Below the pieces are notes generated by a model. It had not been told where the DNA came from and did not search any database. It was given only the letters and a program-made list of their open reading frames with translations. Made by a program: the position numbers and the translations under genes. DNA of 64,000 nucleotides from Burkholderia sp. SRS-W-2-2016. GTDB lineage: Bacteria > Pseudomonadota > Gammaproteobacteria > Burkholderiales > Burkholderiaceae. The stretch's first letter is position 1. The number at the start of each line of letters is the position of its first letter. The stretch is taken from the NCBI RefSeq assembly GCF_001931485.1, contig NZ_MSDV01000025.1, forward strand, positions 1 through 64,000. Reading direction: 5' to 3'. Shown piece after piece: positions 28,701-35,348 of the stretch.

Positions 28701-29322
28701 AGCCGGAGTAACGCGACATCGCCCAGCCGTGCAGCCCGAACTCGACGAACTCGCGCACGCCGGACGGATTGAGCACCGGCATCATCGCGGCGATAAACGC
28801 GTGCTCGCTCTGGTGCGGCAGGCTCGACGACTTGCAGCTGTGGTCGTCGCCGGCAATCACGAGCACCCCGCCGTGCGGCGAGGTGCCGGCGATATTGCCG
28901 TGTTTGAACACGTCGCCGCTGCGATCGACGCCCGGCCCCTTGCCGTACCACAGCGAAAACACGCCGTCGACGGTCGCGTTCGGATCGAGGTTGACCATCT
29001 GCGTGCCCCACACCGCGGTGGCCGCGAGCTCTTCGTTCAGGCCGGGGACGAACTTGATGTTGGCGGCGGCGAGGTGCTGCTTCGCTCTCCACAGTTCCTG
29101 ATCGACCGCGCCGAGCGGCGAGCCGCGGTAACCGGATACGAAGCCGCCGGTGTTCAGGCCGGCCGCCTGATCGCGCGCCTTCTGCGCGAGCAGCATCCGC
29201 ACCAGCGCCTGGGTCCCCGTCATATAGACTCGGCCCTGCGGCTTCAGATATTTGTCCTCCAGCGTGACGCCCTGCTCTTCGCCGGCGTGTGCGGCGAGCG
29301 CTGCGTGGCCACCCGATTCCAT
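25774..29322 (-). CDS. indolepyruvate ferredoxin oxidoreductase (fused IorA-IorB type)
   Basis: A 1182-residue cytoplasmic 2-oxoacid:ferredoxin oxidoreductase that decarboxylates aryl-pyruvates such as indolepyruvate to acyl-CoA. The N-terminal part is the pyrimidine-binding half (NTGGFVSGYRGSPLGAVD). The TPP-binding half follows (GDGTYMHSG ... NDAVAMTGGQ). A ferredoxin-like [4Fe-4S] segment (VCEGCGDCGVQSNC) comes next, then a gamma domain (VTGVGGTGVVTIGALLGMAA), and last a C-terminal extension. The start at 29322 follows AGGAGAC. It is divergent from a LysR-family gene, the likely regulator. It probably serves aromatic amino-acid catabolism. Confidence 0.93.
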   Translation of the reverse strand: MESGGHAALAAHAGEEQGVTLEDKYLKPQGRVYMTGTQALVRMLLAQKARDQAAGLNTGGFVSGYRGSPLGAVDQELWRAKQHLAAANIKFVPGLNEELAATAVWGTQMVNLDPNATVDGVFSLWYGKGPGVDRSGDVFKHGNIAGTSPHGGVLVIAGDDHSCKSSSLPHQSEHAFIAAMMPVLNPSGVREFVEFGLHGWAMSRYSGCWIGFKTITDTIETSASFEIDPLAVQIIIPDNYPVPPDGFSIRWPDAPLEQENRLQRERLYALLEYVRVNGLNRQPWHAPAAKFGIVTTGKSYLDTLEALALLGLDETAAAAAGIRLLKIGVSWPLEPQCVREFAEGLAEILVVEEKRQIIEYQIKEQLYNEPVASRPRVVGKYSEAGEWVKVPKDGILLSPNGELAPATIAAVIAARLARVAHTAQNELPESVARFLPPADCAAHAKWDPALPARVPYFCSGCPHNTSTKVPDGSRAVAGIGCHFMAMWMDRRTETFTQMGGEGVTWVGQASFTTTPHIFANLGDGTYMHSGSLAIRAAVAAGVNITYKILYNDAVAMTGGQPVEGAPSPLRILEQVAAEGVQQVHLVSDQPEQFAHAKLPQGTRVVHRSEMDALQKTLREVKGVTAIVYVQTCAAEKRRRRKQKKLADPARRVFINDQVCEGCGDCGVQSNCVSILPLETELGRKRVIDQSACNKDYACTDGFCPSFVTVEGGKPRRAARTQLAAPTGLPAPAPVSLERPFNMLVTGVGGTGVVTIGALLGMAAHIENKGVLVLDMAGMAQKGGAVMSHVRIGARPSDLHAARVAANEADLILGCDMMVAAGKDAMAMANRSRTIALLNTDVAPTGAFARNPDWQASPDALRKQVAANTRVVEPVEATAIATALLGDAVATNMFLLGYAWQKGWIPLAEASLMQAVELNGAAVTMNKDAFAWGRQAAIDPGMVREAAGLQKLAPVVFMPRRQKSLQQIVEDRAARLIAYQNSRYADRFDAFVKSIAAVEQGRTGGDAFTREVAVSLYKLMAYKDEYEVARLYTDGQFAAKLQAAFEGDVSLKFHLAPPVFAKRDDEGRLIKRQYGPWMMTAFRMLAKLKILRGTAFDPFGYTSERRHERASIDEFCALVMQVAQQLTGANLPVAIELAKLPQSVRGFGHVRQRNVDAAGAKRAQLLREFDGCTDEVVEAAAVA

Positions 29323-29407
29323 CGAGTTGTCTCCTGTCTGGCTTATCGATCGTCGCAGTATAGGAACGCACCGGTTCATCGTAAAATCACATTTTCAACA
29401 AACCGAT

Positions 29408-29422
29408 ATCTGAAAAACAGAT
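29408..29422. promoter_or_regulatory. ATCTG-N5-CAGAT dyad at the lysR start
   Basis: A perfect inverted repeat in the gap between the indolepyruvate oxidoreductase and LysR genes. It overlaps the first ATG (29421) of the LysR frame. It could be the regulator's binding site, which would favour translation from the next ATG at 29439. Confidence 0.45.
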
Positions 29423-30326
29423 GGCCGCCGACATCACGATGAAGCAGTTGAGGTATTTCGTTGCCACCGCCGAATGCGGGCAGGTATCGATGGCCGCGGC
29501 GCGGGAACACGTGTCGCAGTCGGCGGTCACGGCAGCGATCGCCGCGCTCGAGGAGATTCTCGGCACGCGTCTGTTCGAGCGTCATTCGCAGGGCGTGACG
29601 ATCACGCTCGACGGCAACGATTTCTACAATCACGCGCGCCACGTGCTCGATTCGCTGAACGACGCCGTGCACAAGTCGCGTTCGCGCGCGCATGAAATTG
29701 CCGGCGTCGTGCGGGTCGCGGCGTCGTATACGGTGATGGGCTATTTCCTGCCGGAGATGCTCGCGCGCTTTCGCGCGAGTTACCCGAACGTCGAGTTCGA
29801 ACTGCACGATCTCGAACGCGAAGCGCTCGAACAGGCGGTGCTCGCGGGCGATGTCGATGTCGGCGTCGCGCTGCTGTCGAATGCGACCGATATCGGCCGC
29901 TTCGAGCATCGCAGCCTGAGCCGCTCGCCGCGCAAGCTGTGGGTCGCGCCCACGCATCCGCTCGCCCGCATCGAACGGCCAAGCTTGCGCGATATTGCTG
30001 AGCATCCCTACGTGATGATTACGGTCGACGAAGGCGAAGCGTCGACGCTGCGCTACTGGAAGCGCGAAAAACTCGAACCGAATGTGATGCTGCGTACCGG
30101 CTCGATGGAGGCGGTGCGCGCGTTCGTATCGCACGGCTTCGGCGTGACGATTTTGTCGGACATGGTGTTCCGGCCGTGGTCGCTGGAGGGCAAGCGCATC
30201 GAGACGCGCGAACTGAAGACCGCGATTCCGCACATGGACGTCGGCATGCTGTGGAGCAAAACCGCGCAGCGTACGGCCGCGACTCGCGCGTTTATCGATT
30301 TTCTCGCGTATACGCGGCAGTTGTGA
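29421..30326 (+). CDS. LysR-family transcriptional regulator
   Basis: A 301-residue LysR-type regulator: winged helix 1-65 (LRYFVATAECGQVSMAAAREHVSQSAVTAAIAALEE) and effector domain 95-300. It is divergent from the fused indolepyruvate oxidoreductase and presumably controls it. Neither ATG at 29421 nor ATG at 29439 has a clear ribosome binding site, and the first overlaps a dyad, so the start is uncertain by six residues. It converges with pqqD. Confidence 0.9.
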   Translation: MAADITMKQLRYFVATAECGQVSMAAAREHVSQSAVTAAIAALEEILGTRLFERHSQGVTITLDGNDFYNHARHVLDSLNDAVHKSRSRAHEIAGVVRVAASYTVMGYFLPEMLARFRASYPNVEFELHDLEREALEQAVLAGDVDVGVALLSNATDIGRFEHRSLSRSPRKLWVAPTHPLARIERPSLRDIAEHPYVMITVDEGEASTLRYWKREKLEPNVMLRTGSMEAVRAFVSHGFGVTILSDMVFRPWSLEGKRIETRELKTAIPHMDVGMLWSKTAQRTAATRAFIDFLAYTRQL

Positions 30327-30353
30327 GCCGCGCGCCGCGTCAGGCGTCAGGTG

Positions 30354-30635
30354 CTAGTCCAGCCAGCCGCGCTGGCGCGCGTGATCGAGAAAGCGGTAGA
30401 CGTCGGGCGCGAGTTCCGCCGTGCTATACAGCCGCTCCAGTTCGCCGATGATGTCGTCGAGTTCATGCCGGCCGTCGCAACGCGCGAGGATCGCGCCGGC
30501 GCTCGTGTTCAGTTTCACCCGCCCTTCCGGATGGAGCAGCACGTACGTGTCCTGCGCCACTTCCCACTGCAGACTGAAGATGCTTCGCAGCCGCGGCCGC
30601 AACGGTACGCCGCTGTCTTCGTCGCTGGTGTTCAT
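30354..30635 (-). CDS. pqqD: PQQ biosynthesis chaperone PqqD
   Basis: A 93-residue PqqD. This small winged-helix peptide chaperone binds PqqA and presents it to the radical-SAM enzyme PqqE in the cytoplasm. The family core is clear: LRPRLRSIFSLQWEVAQDTY, HPEGRVKLNTSAGAIL, and the end FLDHARQRGWL. It is 125 nt downstream of pqqA with a strong hairpin between. pqqB, pqqC and pqqE are absent here and must be elsewhere if PQQ is made. A GTG three codons upstream is an alternative start. Confidence 0.9.
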   Translation of the reverse strand: MNTSDEDSGVPLRPRLRSIFSLQWEVAQDTYVLLHPEGRVKLNTSAGAILARCDGRHELDDIIGELERLYSTAELAPDVYRFLDHARQRGWLD

Positions 30636-30710
30636 AGAGGCCACGCCTTTTCGACCGGCTCGGCGATCGAACAGAGATTCTGGATTGGAGAGCGACGCAG
30701 CGCGTAAGGT

Positions 30711-30748
30711 GCGTCGCCCGCGTGCCGTTCGGTCAACGCGGGCGACGC
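30711..30748 (-). terminator. hairpin between pqqA and pqqD
   Basis: GCGTCGCCCGCGT (30711-30723) and ACGCGGGCGACGC (30736-30748) form a perfect 13-bp stem with a 12-nt loop. It lies 13 nt past the pqqA stop. There is no T-run, so it may act as a partial attenuator or RNA stabiliser that raises pqqA expression over pqqD, as described for several pqq operons. Confidence 0.6.
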
Positions 30749-30760
30749 GCCGCGGCCGCT

Positions 30761-30835
30761 TTAGCGATTGGCGATATACATCGTGATTTCAAAGCCGAAA
30801 CGCACCTCGGTGTACGACGGGGTGAGCCATTGCAT
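30761..30835 (-). CDS. pqqA: PQQ precursor peptide PqqA
   Basis: A 24-residue precursor of pyrroloquinoline quinone. It has the invariant Glu-x3-Tyr pair, E16 and Y20, in RFGFEITMYIANR, whose side chains are crosslinked by PqqE and become PQQ. AAGGAGAC lies 7 nt upstream of the ATG. A sigma-54 promoter is about 63 nt upstream. The gene is too short for routine gene finding but matches the family over its whole length. Confidence 0.95.
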   Translation of the reverse strand: MQWLTPSYTEVRFGFEITMYIANR

Positions 30836-30897
30836 GAGTTGTCTCCTTGTTCGGGATCGGATGAAAACCGCAGCGGATGCGCGGCTGTTTCCTTCAA

Positions 30898-30913
30898 AGC
30901 AAAGCGCATGCCG
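30898..30913 (-). promoter_or_regulatory. sigma-54 promoter of pqqA-pqqD
   Basis: On the minus strand CGGCATGCGCTTTGCT has GG and GC exactly 10 nt apart and fits the -24/-12 consensus except at positions 1 and 6. The transcript would start near 30887, 50 nt before pqqA. The adjacent gene encodes a sigma-54 activator, which supports the call. Confidence 0.78.
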
Positions 30914-31057
30914 ATTTTGCGGCGCGAACGGTAGTCGGCTGGCGCGCAGCGCTTCGCCGGCACGCGCACTAAAAAACACTTTCAATTGGCTAACGCGAGC
31001 GCAACGAACGCGTTGCGGAATCATGCGCTCGGCAGCGTCACAGTGTTGAGTTTTGGA

Positions 31058-31088
31058 GCACCGGTGCTGCACGATGCAACACCGGTGT
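31058..31088 (-). promoter_or_regulatory. candidate enhancer sites for the sigma-54 activator (pqqA side)
   Basis: Two 10-bp perfect palindromes, GCACCGGTGC (31058-31067) and ACACCGGTGT (31079-31088), are 21 bp centre to centre, about two helical turns. Between them runs CGATGCAACAC (31072-31082), repeated exactly upstream of the alcohol dehydrogenase promoter. They lie 150-190 bp upstream of the pqqA promoter. Confidence 0.6.
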
Positions 31089-31119
31089 AACAGCGCGACG
31101 AGCGAGCGCTGCTCGCCAA

Positions 31120-33105
31120 TCAGAGATCGTCGGCGCCGTGACCCGGCTCGACCGCCGGCATCTTGCGATAAATGGTGTTGCGCGACACGCCGAGTTCGCG
31201 CGCGGCCGCCGACACGTTGCCGCCATGCCGCGCGAGCGCCGCGGCGATCACCGACACGGTCACGTCCTGCAGCCGCGCGCTTTCCGGCAGGAAACCGCCC
31301 GCCCCCGCGCGCGGCTCCAGCGCGCCAGGCTGCGCGGCGCCGCAGCGCATATCGTCGAAAAAGTCGTCGGGAAGGTGCTCGCGACGAATCTCGCCGTCCG
31401 CGTCGACCATCGCCGCCGCGGTGCGCAGCAGGTTGCCGAGCTGCCGGAAGTTGCCCGGCCACGGACAGCGCTCGAACATCGCCATCACGTCGGGCGCGAC
31501 GTGCAACGGTGCGCGCTCCGCGACGGCGGCCGATTCGCGCAGCAGCATCTTCTGGATCACGACCGCCAGATCGGTGCGGTCGCGCAGGCGCGGCAGCCGC
31601 ACCACGAGACCATTGAGCCGGTAGTAGAGGTCTTCGCGGAAGCGGTTTTGCGCGATCATCTCGCGCAAGTCGCGGTGCGTCGCGCAGATGATCGCGACGT
31701 CCACCGCAATGCTTCGGGTCGAGCCGAGCGGATTGACCACGCGCTCCTGCAGCACGCGCAGCAGCCGCACTTGCAGCGAATACGGCATATCGCCGATTTC
31801 GTCGAGAAACAGCGTGCCGCCGTTCGCCTGCAACAGCTTGCCGAGCGCGCCTTTGCGGCGCGCGCCGGTGAATGCGCCTTCCTCGTAGCCGAACAGTTCG
31901 GACTCGATCAGCGACTCCGGAATCGACGCGCAGTTGACCGCGACGAACGGCCCCGCATGGCGCGGCGAATCGTTGTGGATCGCCTGCGCGAGCAGTTCCT
32001 TGCCGGTGCCGGTCTCGCCGTTGATCAGGATCGGAATGTCCTTGCCGATCACCCGGCGGACCTTCGCGATCACCGCGGCGACCTGCGGATCGCCGGTGTC
32101 CAGATAGCCCAGCCGCGACAGCCCTGCCGCCGTCGGCATGGATTCCTCGCGCGGCGCCGCGCGGACAGCGTGCTGCACGGCAACCGGCCGGCCGCCGTCG
32201 GCGAGCGACGCGCGCCTGAACTGCACCCGCGCGCAAACCACCGCGCCGCTCGGCAGATTGAGCATCAGATGCGGATCGGCGCTCGCGCGCGTGCGGTCGA
32301 TCAATTGCGCGCTGGTGGTCTGGAACAGCGAGGACAGCGTATGCGCGCGCAGCCCGGCGAGCGACATGCCGAGCTGGAACTGCGCGCTGCGGTTCGCGGA
32401 CAGAAAGCGGCCGTCGCTGGTGAACGCGACGATCCCTTCCATCAGCGTGCCGAGAAACTCAGGACGACTATGAAACGACACCCGCAGCGTTTCCTGAAAA
32501 GTCGTCGTAAACAGATGGTTTTCGATCATCTGCACCGACATCTTCGCGAGCGCCATCGTGTGCTGGTGATAGCTGCGGTAGTCGCCGGTCACGTCGAGCA
32601 CGCCGATCGCGTCGCCGTACGGATCGAGAATCGGCACGCTCGAACAGGTCAGAAAACGGTTGGCCGCCAGATAGTGCTGGTCGCCGTGCACGACCATCGC
32701 GCAGCGCTCGGCGAGCGCGGTGCCGATCGCATTGGTGCCCTGCTGGTCCTCGGCCCAGTTCGCGCCGGGCCGCAGCGCGACTTTTTCCGCGCGGGCGAGA
32801 AAGTCGTCGTCGCCGATCGAATGCAGGATCAGCCCTTCGGCATTGGTCAGCACGATCATGCTCTGGGTGTTCGCGATCTGTTCGCGCAACGACTCCATCA
32901 CCGGCATCGCGTGTGCGCATAGCACGCGGTTCTGCTCGCGTTTGAGTTCGAGTCCCGGCTTCGACAGCACGTCGTAATCGGGCCGCGCGGACGCGCACAG
33001 CCCGAACGTTTCGGACCGTTCGTGCGCCTTCTGGATTGCGGGCGCGGGCCAGTCGGTGGCTCGCATGGCCGTCGGAGCGGCGGCCGGACGTACGTGATCG
33101 TGCAT
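31120..33105 (-). CDS. sigma-54-dependent activator (AcoR-like, Fis family)
   Basis: A 661-residue enhancer-binding protein. It has an N-terminal GAF-type sensory region (about 60-220), a second PAS-like segment (about 225-300), a central AAA+ domain and a C-terminal Fis helix-turn-helix (NVSAAARELGVSRNTIYRKM). The AAA+ domain shows Walker A GETGTGKE near 360, the sigma-54 contact loop GAFTGA near 409 and Walker B LFLDEIGD. It resembles AcoR and other alcohol/ketone-responsive activators. It lies between two outward-facing sigma-54 promoters that share an upstream motif, so both are its likely targets. GGAGGGAGAC precedes the ATG. Confidence 0.93.
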   Translation of the reverse strand: MHDHVRPAAAPTAMRATDWPAPAIQKAHERSETFGLCASARPDYDVLSKPGLELKREQNRVLCAHAMPVMESLREQIANTQSMIVLTNAEGLILHSIGDDDFLARAEKVALRPGANWAEDQQGTNAIGTALAERCAMVVHGDQHYLAANRFLTCSSVPILDPYGDAIGVLDVTGDYRSYHQHTMALAKMSVQMIENHLFTTTFQETLRVSFHSRPEFLGTLMEGIVAFTSDGRFLSANRSAQFQLGMSLAGLRAHTLSSLFQTTSAQLIDRTRASADPHLMLNLPSGAVVCARVQFRRASLADGGRPVAVQHAVRAAPREESMPTAAGLSRLGYLDTGDPQVAAVIAKVRRVIGKDIPILINGETGTGKELLAQAIHNDSPRHAGPFVAVNCASIPESLIESELFGYEEGAFTGARRKGALGKLLQANGGTLFLDEIGDMPYSLQVRLLRVLQERVVNPLGSTRSIAVDVAIICATHRDLREMIAQNRFREDLYYRLNGLVVRLPRLRDRTDLAVVIQKMLLRESAAVAERAPLHVAPDVMAMFERCPWPGNFRQLGNLLRTAAAMVDADGEIRREHLPDDFFDDMRCGAAQPGALEPRAGAGGFLPESARLQDVTVSVIAAALARHGGNVSAAARELGVSRNTIYRKMPAVEPGHGADDL

Positions 33106-33136
33106 TGTCTCCCTCCGGGAAAGCCCAGTGCCTTGC

Positions 33137-33164
33137 CGGACTTTTCGTTTCGGACTTTTCGTTT
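33137..33164. repeat. tandem 14-mer upstream of the activator gene
   Basis: CGGACTTTTCGTTT is present twice in perfect tandem (33137-33150, 33151-33164), 32 bp upstream of the activator start and next to AT-rich DNA. It lies where its promoter or leader should be and could be an operator or a simple duplication. Confidence 0.6.
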
Positions 33165-33401
33165 ATTTATTAGCAAGCTCCGGGCCAATCCGATCGAGCG
33201 GCAAAGAAACTGTCAACCCGCTTTCAATGCGATCGCGACACACGACATGCGACGCGCGATATAGCGCACGACATGTCGGGCGTCGTCGATTTCGATCGGA
33301 GAGGCTGTATTAGCGCAAATTGATCGGCGTCGCGATATGCGGACTCTCCCCGAGTCGGCGACTGTCATTTTTCTCAACACCTGAACGCCCGCGCTGTACC
33401 C

Positions 33402-33412
33402 CGATGCAACAC
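33402..33412 (+). promoter_or_regulatory. candidate enhancer motif (dehydrogenase side)
   Basis: CGATGCAACAC is identical to 31072-31082 upstream of pqqA. It lies about 75-85 bp upstream of the sigma-54 promoter, and ATGCAAC recurs immediately after (33413-33419). The sharing between two sigma-54 promoters flanking one activator gene supports a common binding site. Confidence 0.55.
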
Positions 33413-33487
33413 ATGCAACGCCGGCGCCGCGAGTGCGTCCGCTCGCGCATTTCCAGCGGGCCGCGCTCGCGGCTCGATCGGCGTAAA

Positions 33488-33503
33488 TGGCATACGACTT
33501 GCA
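33488..33503 (+). promoter_or_regulatory. sigma-54 promoter of the quinoprotein dehydrogenase operon
   Basis: TGGCATACGACTTGCA has GG and GC 10 nt apart and matches the -24/-12 consensus except at positions 6-7. The start would be near 33515, leaving a 74-nt leader before the dehydrogenase ATG. Confidence 0.82.
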
Positions 33504-33588
33504 GTAACGGCAGCGCAACCGGATCGACATAACAAACGAGGCAACGCCTCCGCCGGCCCTGCATCGACAAACACCTCAGGAGACGATT

Positions 33589-35322
33589 ATGAAAAAGCGT
33601 TCGGCCGCCGCCGGCCGGTTGGCTGTCAGTGGAGCGGGCATCGCGCTCGCGGTCGCGATGTGCCTGAATATGGCCGCGGTATCGGCGGCCCCGGATTATC
33701 CGGCGGTCACCTATCAGCGCCTGTCGCAAGCGCAGAACGATCCGGGCTGGCTCACCTACTACCGCAGCTATAGCGGTCAGTCGCATTCGCCTCTGAAGCA
33801 GATCGATGCATCGAATGTCGCCGGGCTCAGGCAGGCGTGGAGCTATCAATTCCCGGCCGATCTGAAGCAGGGTTTCGAAGCGACGCCGATCGTCAACGGC
33901 GACTATCTGTTCGTCACGACGCCGAAGGACAACGTCTACGCGTTCGATGCGAAGACCGGCGAGCAGTTGTGGAAATTCGAACCGAAGCTCGACGCGCTGT
34001 CGTTCAAGACCGCCTGCTGCGACGTGGTGAATCGCGGCGTCGCGCTGTACGGCAAGAACGTCTACGTGGCGATGCTGAACGGCGAAGTGGCCGCGCTCGA
34101 CGCGCAATCGGGCAACGTGGTGTGGAAAAAGCAGATGTTCGAGCCAGGCCAGGGCTACGCGTTTTCTCTCGCGCCGCTCGCGCTCGACGGCTCGATCGTG
34201 GTCGGCACGTCCGGCGGCGAATACGGGATTCGCGGCTATATCGCCGCGCTCAGTCCCGACGACGGCTCGACGCTATGGAAGCGCTACACGATTCCCGCCG
34301 CCGGCGAGAAAGGCAGCGACACGTGGCCCGACGGCATGCAGGAACACGGCGGCGGCGCCGCGTGGCTGACCGGCACCTACGACGCGGCCACGCAGACGCT
34401 GTACTGGGGCGTCGGCAATCCGGGCCCGTGGCTTGCCGCTTTGCGTCCCGGCGACAATCTGTACTCCGATTCATTGCTCGCGCTCGATCCGAAGAACGGC
34501 GCGCTGAAGTGGCACTACCAGTACACCAATAACGATACCTGGGACTACGACGGCGTGAATACGCCGGTGCTCGCGAACATCAGCTACAAGGGCAAAAAGT
34601 ACGACGCGATCATTCACGCGGATCGCAACGGCTTCTTTCACGCGATCGACCGCAAGACCGGCAAGCTGATCTATGCGGAGCCGTTCGTGAAAGCACTGTC
34701 GGTGACCGGCTACACCGCCGACGGCAAGCCGGTGCAGGACGCGAGCCGGTTCCCAAAGGCCGGCACCACCATCAACACGTGCCCGAGTTTTCTGGGCGGC
34801 AAGAACTGGTGGTCGGTCTCGTACGACCCCGAACGCCATATCGCGGTGGTGCCCTCGCTGCATGCGTGCATGAGCCTGTCCGGCAAGTCGGTCAGCTATA
34901 TGGAGGGTCTGCCCTACCTCGGCGAAGGCTTCGAAATCCAGCCCGAACCGGGCAGCCAGGGCTTCGGCGAACTGCAGGCGATCGACGTGAACACCGGCAA
35001 GAAGCTGTGGGGCCACTGGACCAAAATGCCGTGGAACGGCGGCGTCGCGACGACCGCCAGCGGCCTCGCGTTCAGCGGCTCGCTCGACGGCCATCTGTAC
35101 GCGTTCGACGTCGCCACCGGCAAGGTGCTGTGGGAAAGCCCGCAACTGGCGAGCGGGGTGATCGCGCAACCGTCGGTGTTCGAGGTCGATGGTAAGGAGT
35201 ACGTCGCGGTGCTGGCCGGCTACGGCGGCGCCAATCCGATCTGGGGCGGCCCGATGGCCGACATCGCGAAGGACGTACCGCGCGGCGGCACGCTCTACGT
35301 GTTCGCGCTCGAGCGCGGCTGA
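33589..35322 (+). CDS. PQQ-dependent alcohol dehydrogenase, predicted lanthanide type
   Basis: A 577-residue periplasmic quinoprotein with an N-terminal Sec signal (about 1-34). It is an eight-bladed propeller without a haem domain (type I). Active-site features are the vicinal disulfide C143-C144, metal ligands E211 (GGEYGIRG) and N277 (GVGNPGPW), and the catalytic D319 in NNDTWDYDGVN. D321, two residues after the catalytic Asp, is the additional ligand found in lanthanide-dependent XoxF and PedH enzymes; calcium enzymes have Ala or Ser there. It oxidises a primary alcohol or aldehyde, substrate unknown. AGGAGAC precedes the ATG. It heads an operon with a cytochrome fusion and a HiPIP. Confidence 0.92.
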   Translation: MKKRSAAAGRLAVSGAGIALAVAMCLNMAAVSAAPDYPAVTYQRLSQAQNDPGWLTYYRSYSGQSHSPLKQIDASNVAGLRQAWSYQFPADLKQGFEATPIVNGDYLFVTTPKDNVYAFDAKTGEQLWKFEPKLDALSFKTACCDVVNRGVALYGKNVYVAMLNGEVAALDAQSGNVVWKKQMFEPGQGYAFSLAPLALDGSIVVGTSGGEYGIRGYIAALSPDDGSTLWKRYTIPAAGEKGSDTWPDGMQEHGGGAAWLTGTYDAATQTLYWGVGNPGPWLAALRPGDNLYSDSLLALDPKNGALKWHYQYTNNDTWDYDGVNTPVLANISYKGKKYDAIIHADRNGFFHAIDRKTGKLIYAEPFVKALSVTGYTADGKPVQDASRFPKAGTTINTCPSFLGGKNWWSVSYDPERHIAVVPSLHACMSLSGKSVSYMEGLPYLGEGFEIQPEPGSQGFGELQAIDVNTGKKLWGHWTKMPWNGGVATTASGLAFSGSLDGHLYAFDVATGKVLWESPQLASGVIAQPSVFEVDGKEYVAVLAGYGGANPIWGGPMADIAKDVPRGGTLYVFALERG

Positions 35323-35348
35323 GCCCGCCATCACAGGAACGCATCATC

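Larger units (their letters stand above)
33106..33588. other. regulatory region between activator and alcohol dehydrogenase
   Basis: This 483-nt divergent gap holds a tandem 14-mer near the activator start (33137-33164), a small GACTC/GAGTC hairpin (33342-33356), the shared motif CGATGCAACAC (33402-33412) and the sigma-54 promoter (33488-33503). GCGC-N6-GCGC and CGACATGTCG dyads occur around 33250-33280. There is no convincing gene. Confidence 0.65.

Noticed and set aside
29323..29420. Sigma-54 promoter for the indolepyruvate oxidoreductase gene
   Set aside because: No GG-N10-GC element with TGGC/TTGC context is present in the short divergent gap.
33589..35322. Calcium-type methanol dehydrogenase MxaF
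   Set aside because: The residue two after the catalytic Asp is Asp, not Ala, and no small MxaI-like subunit gene follows.
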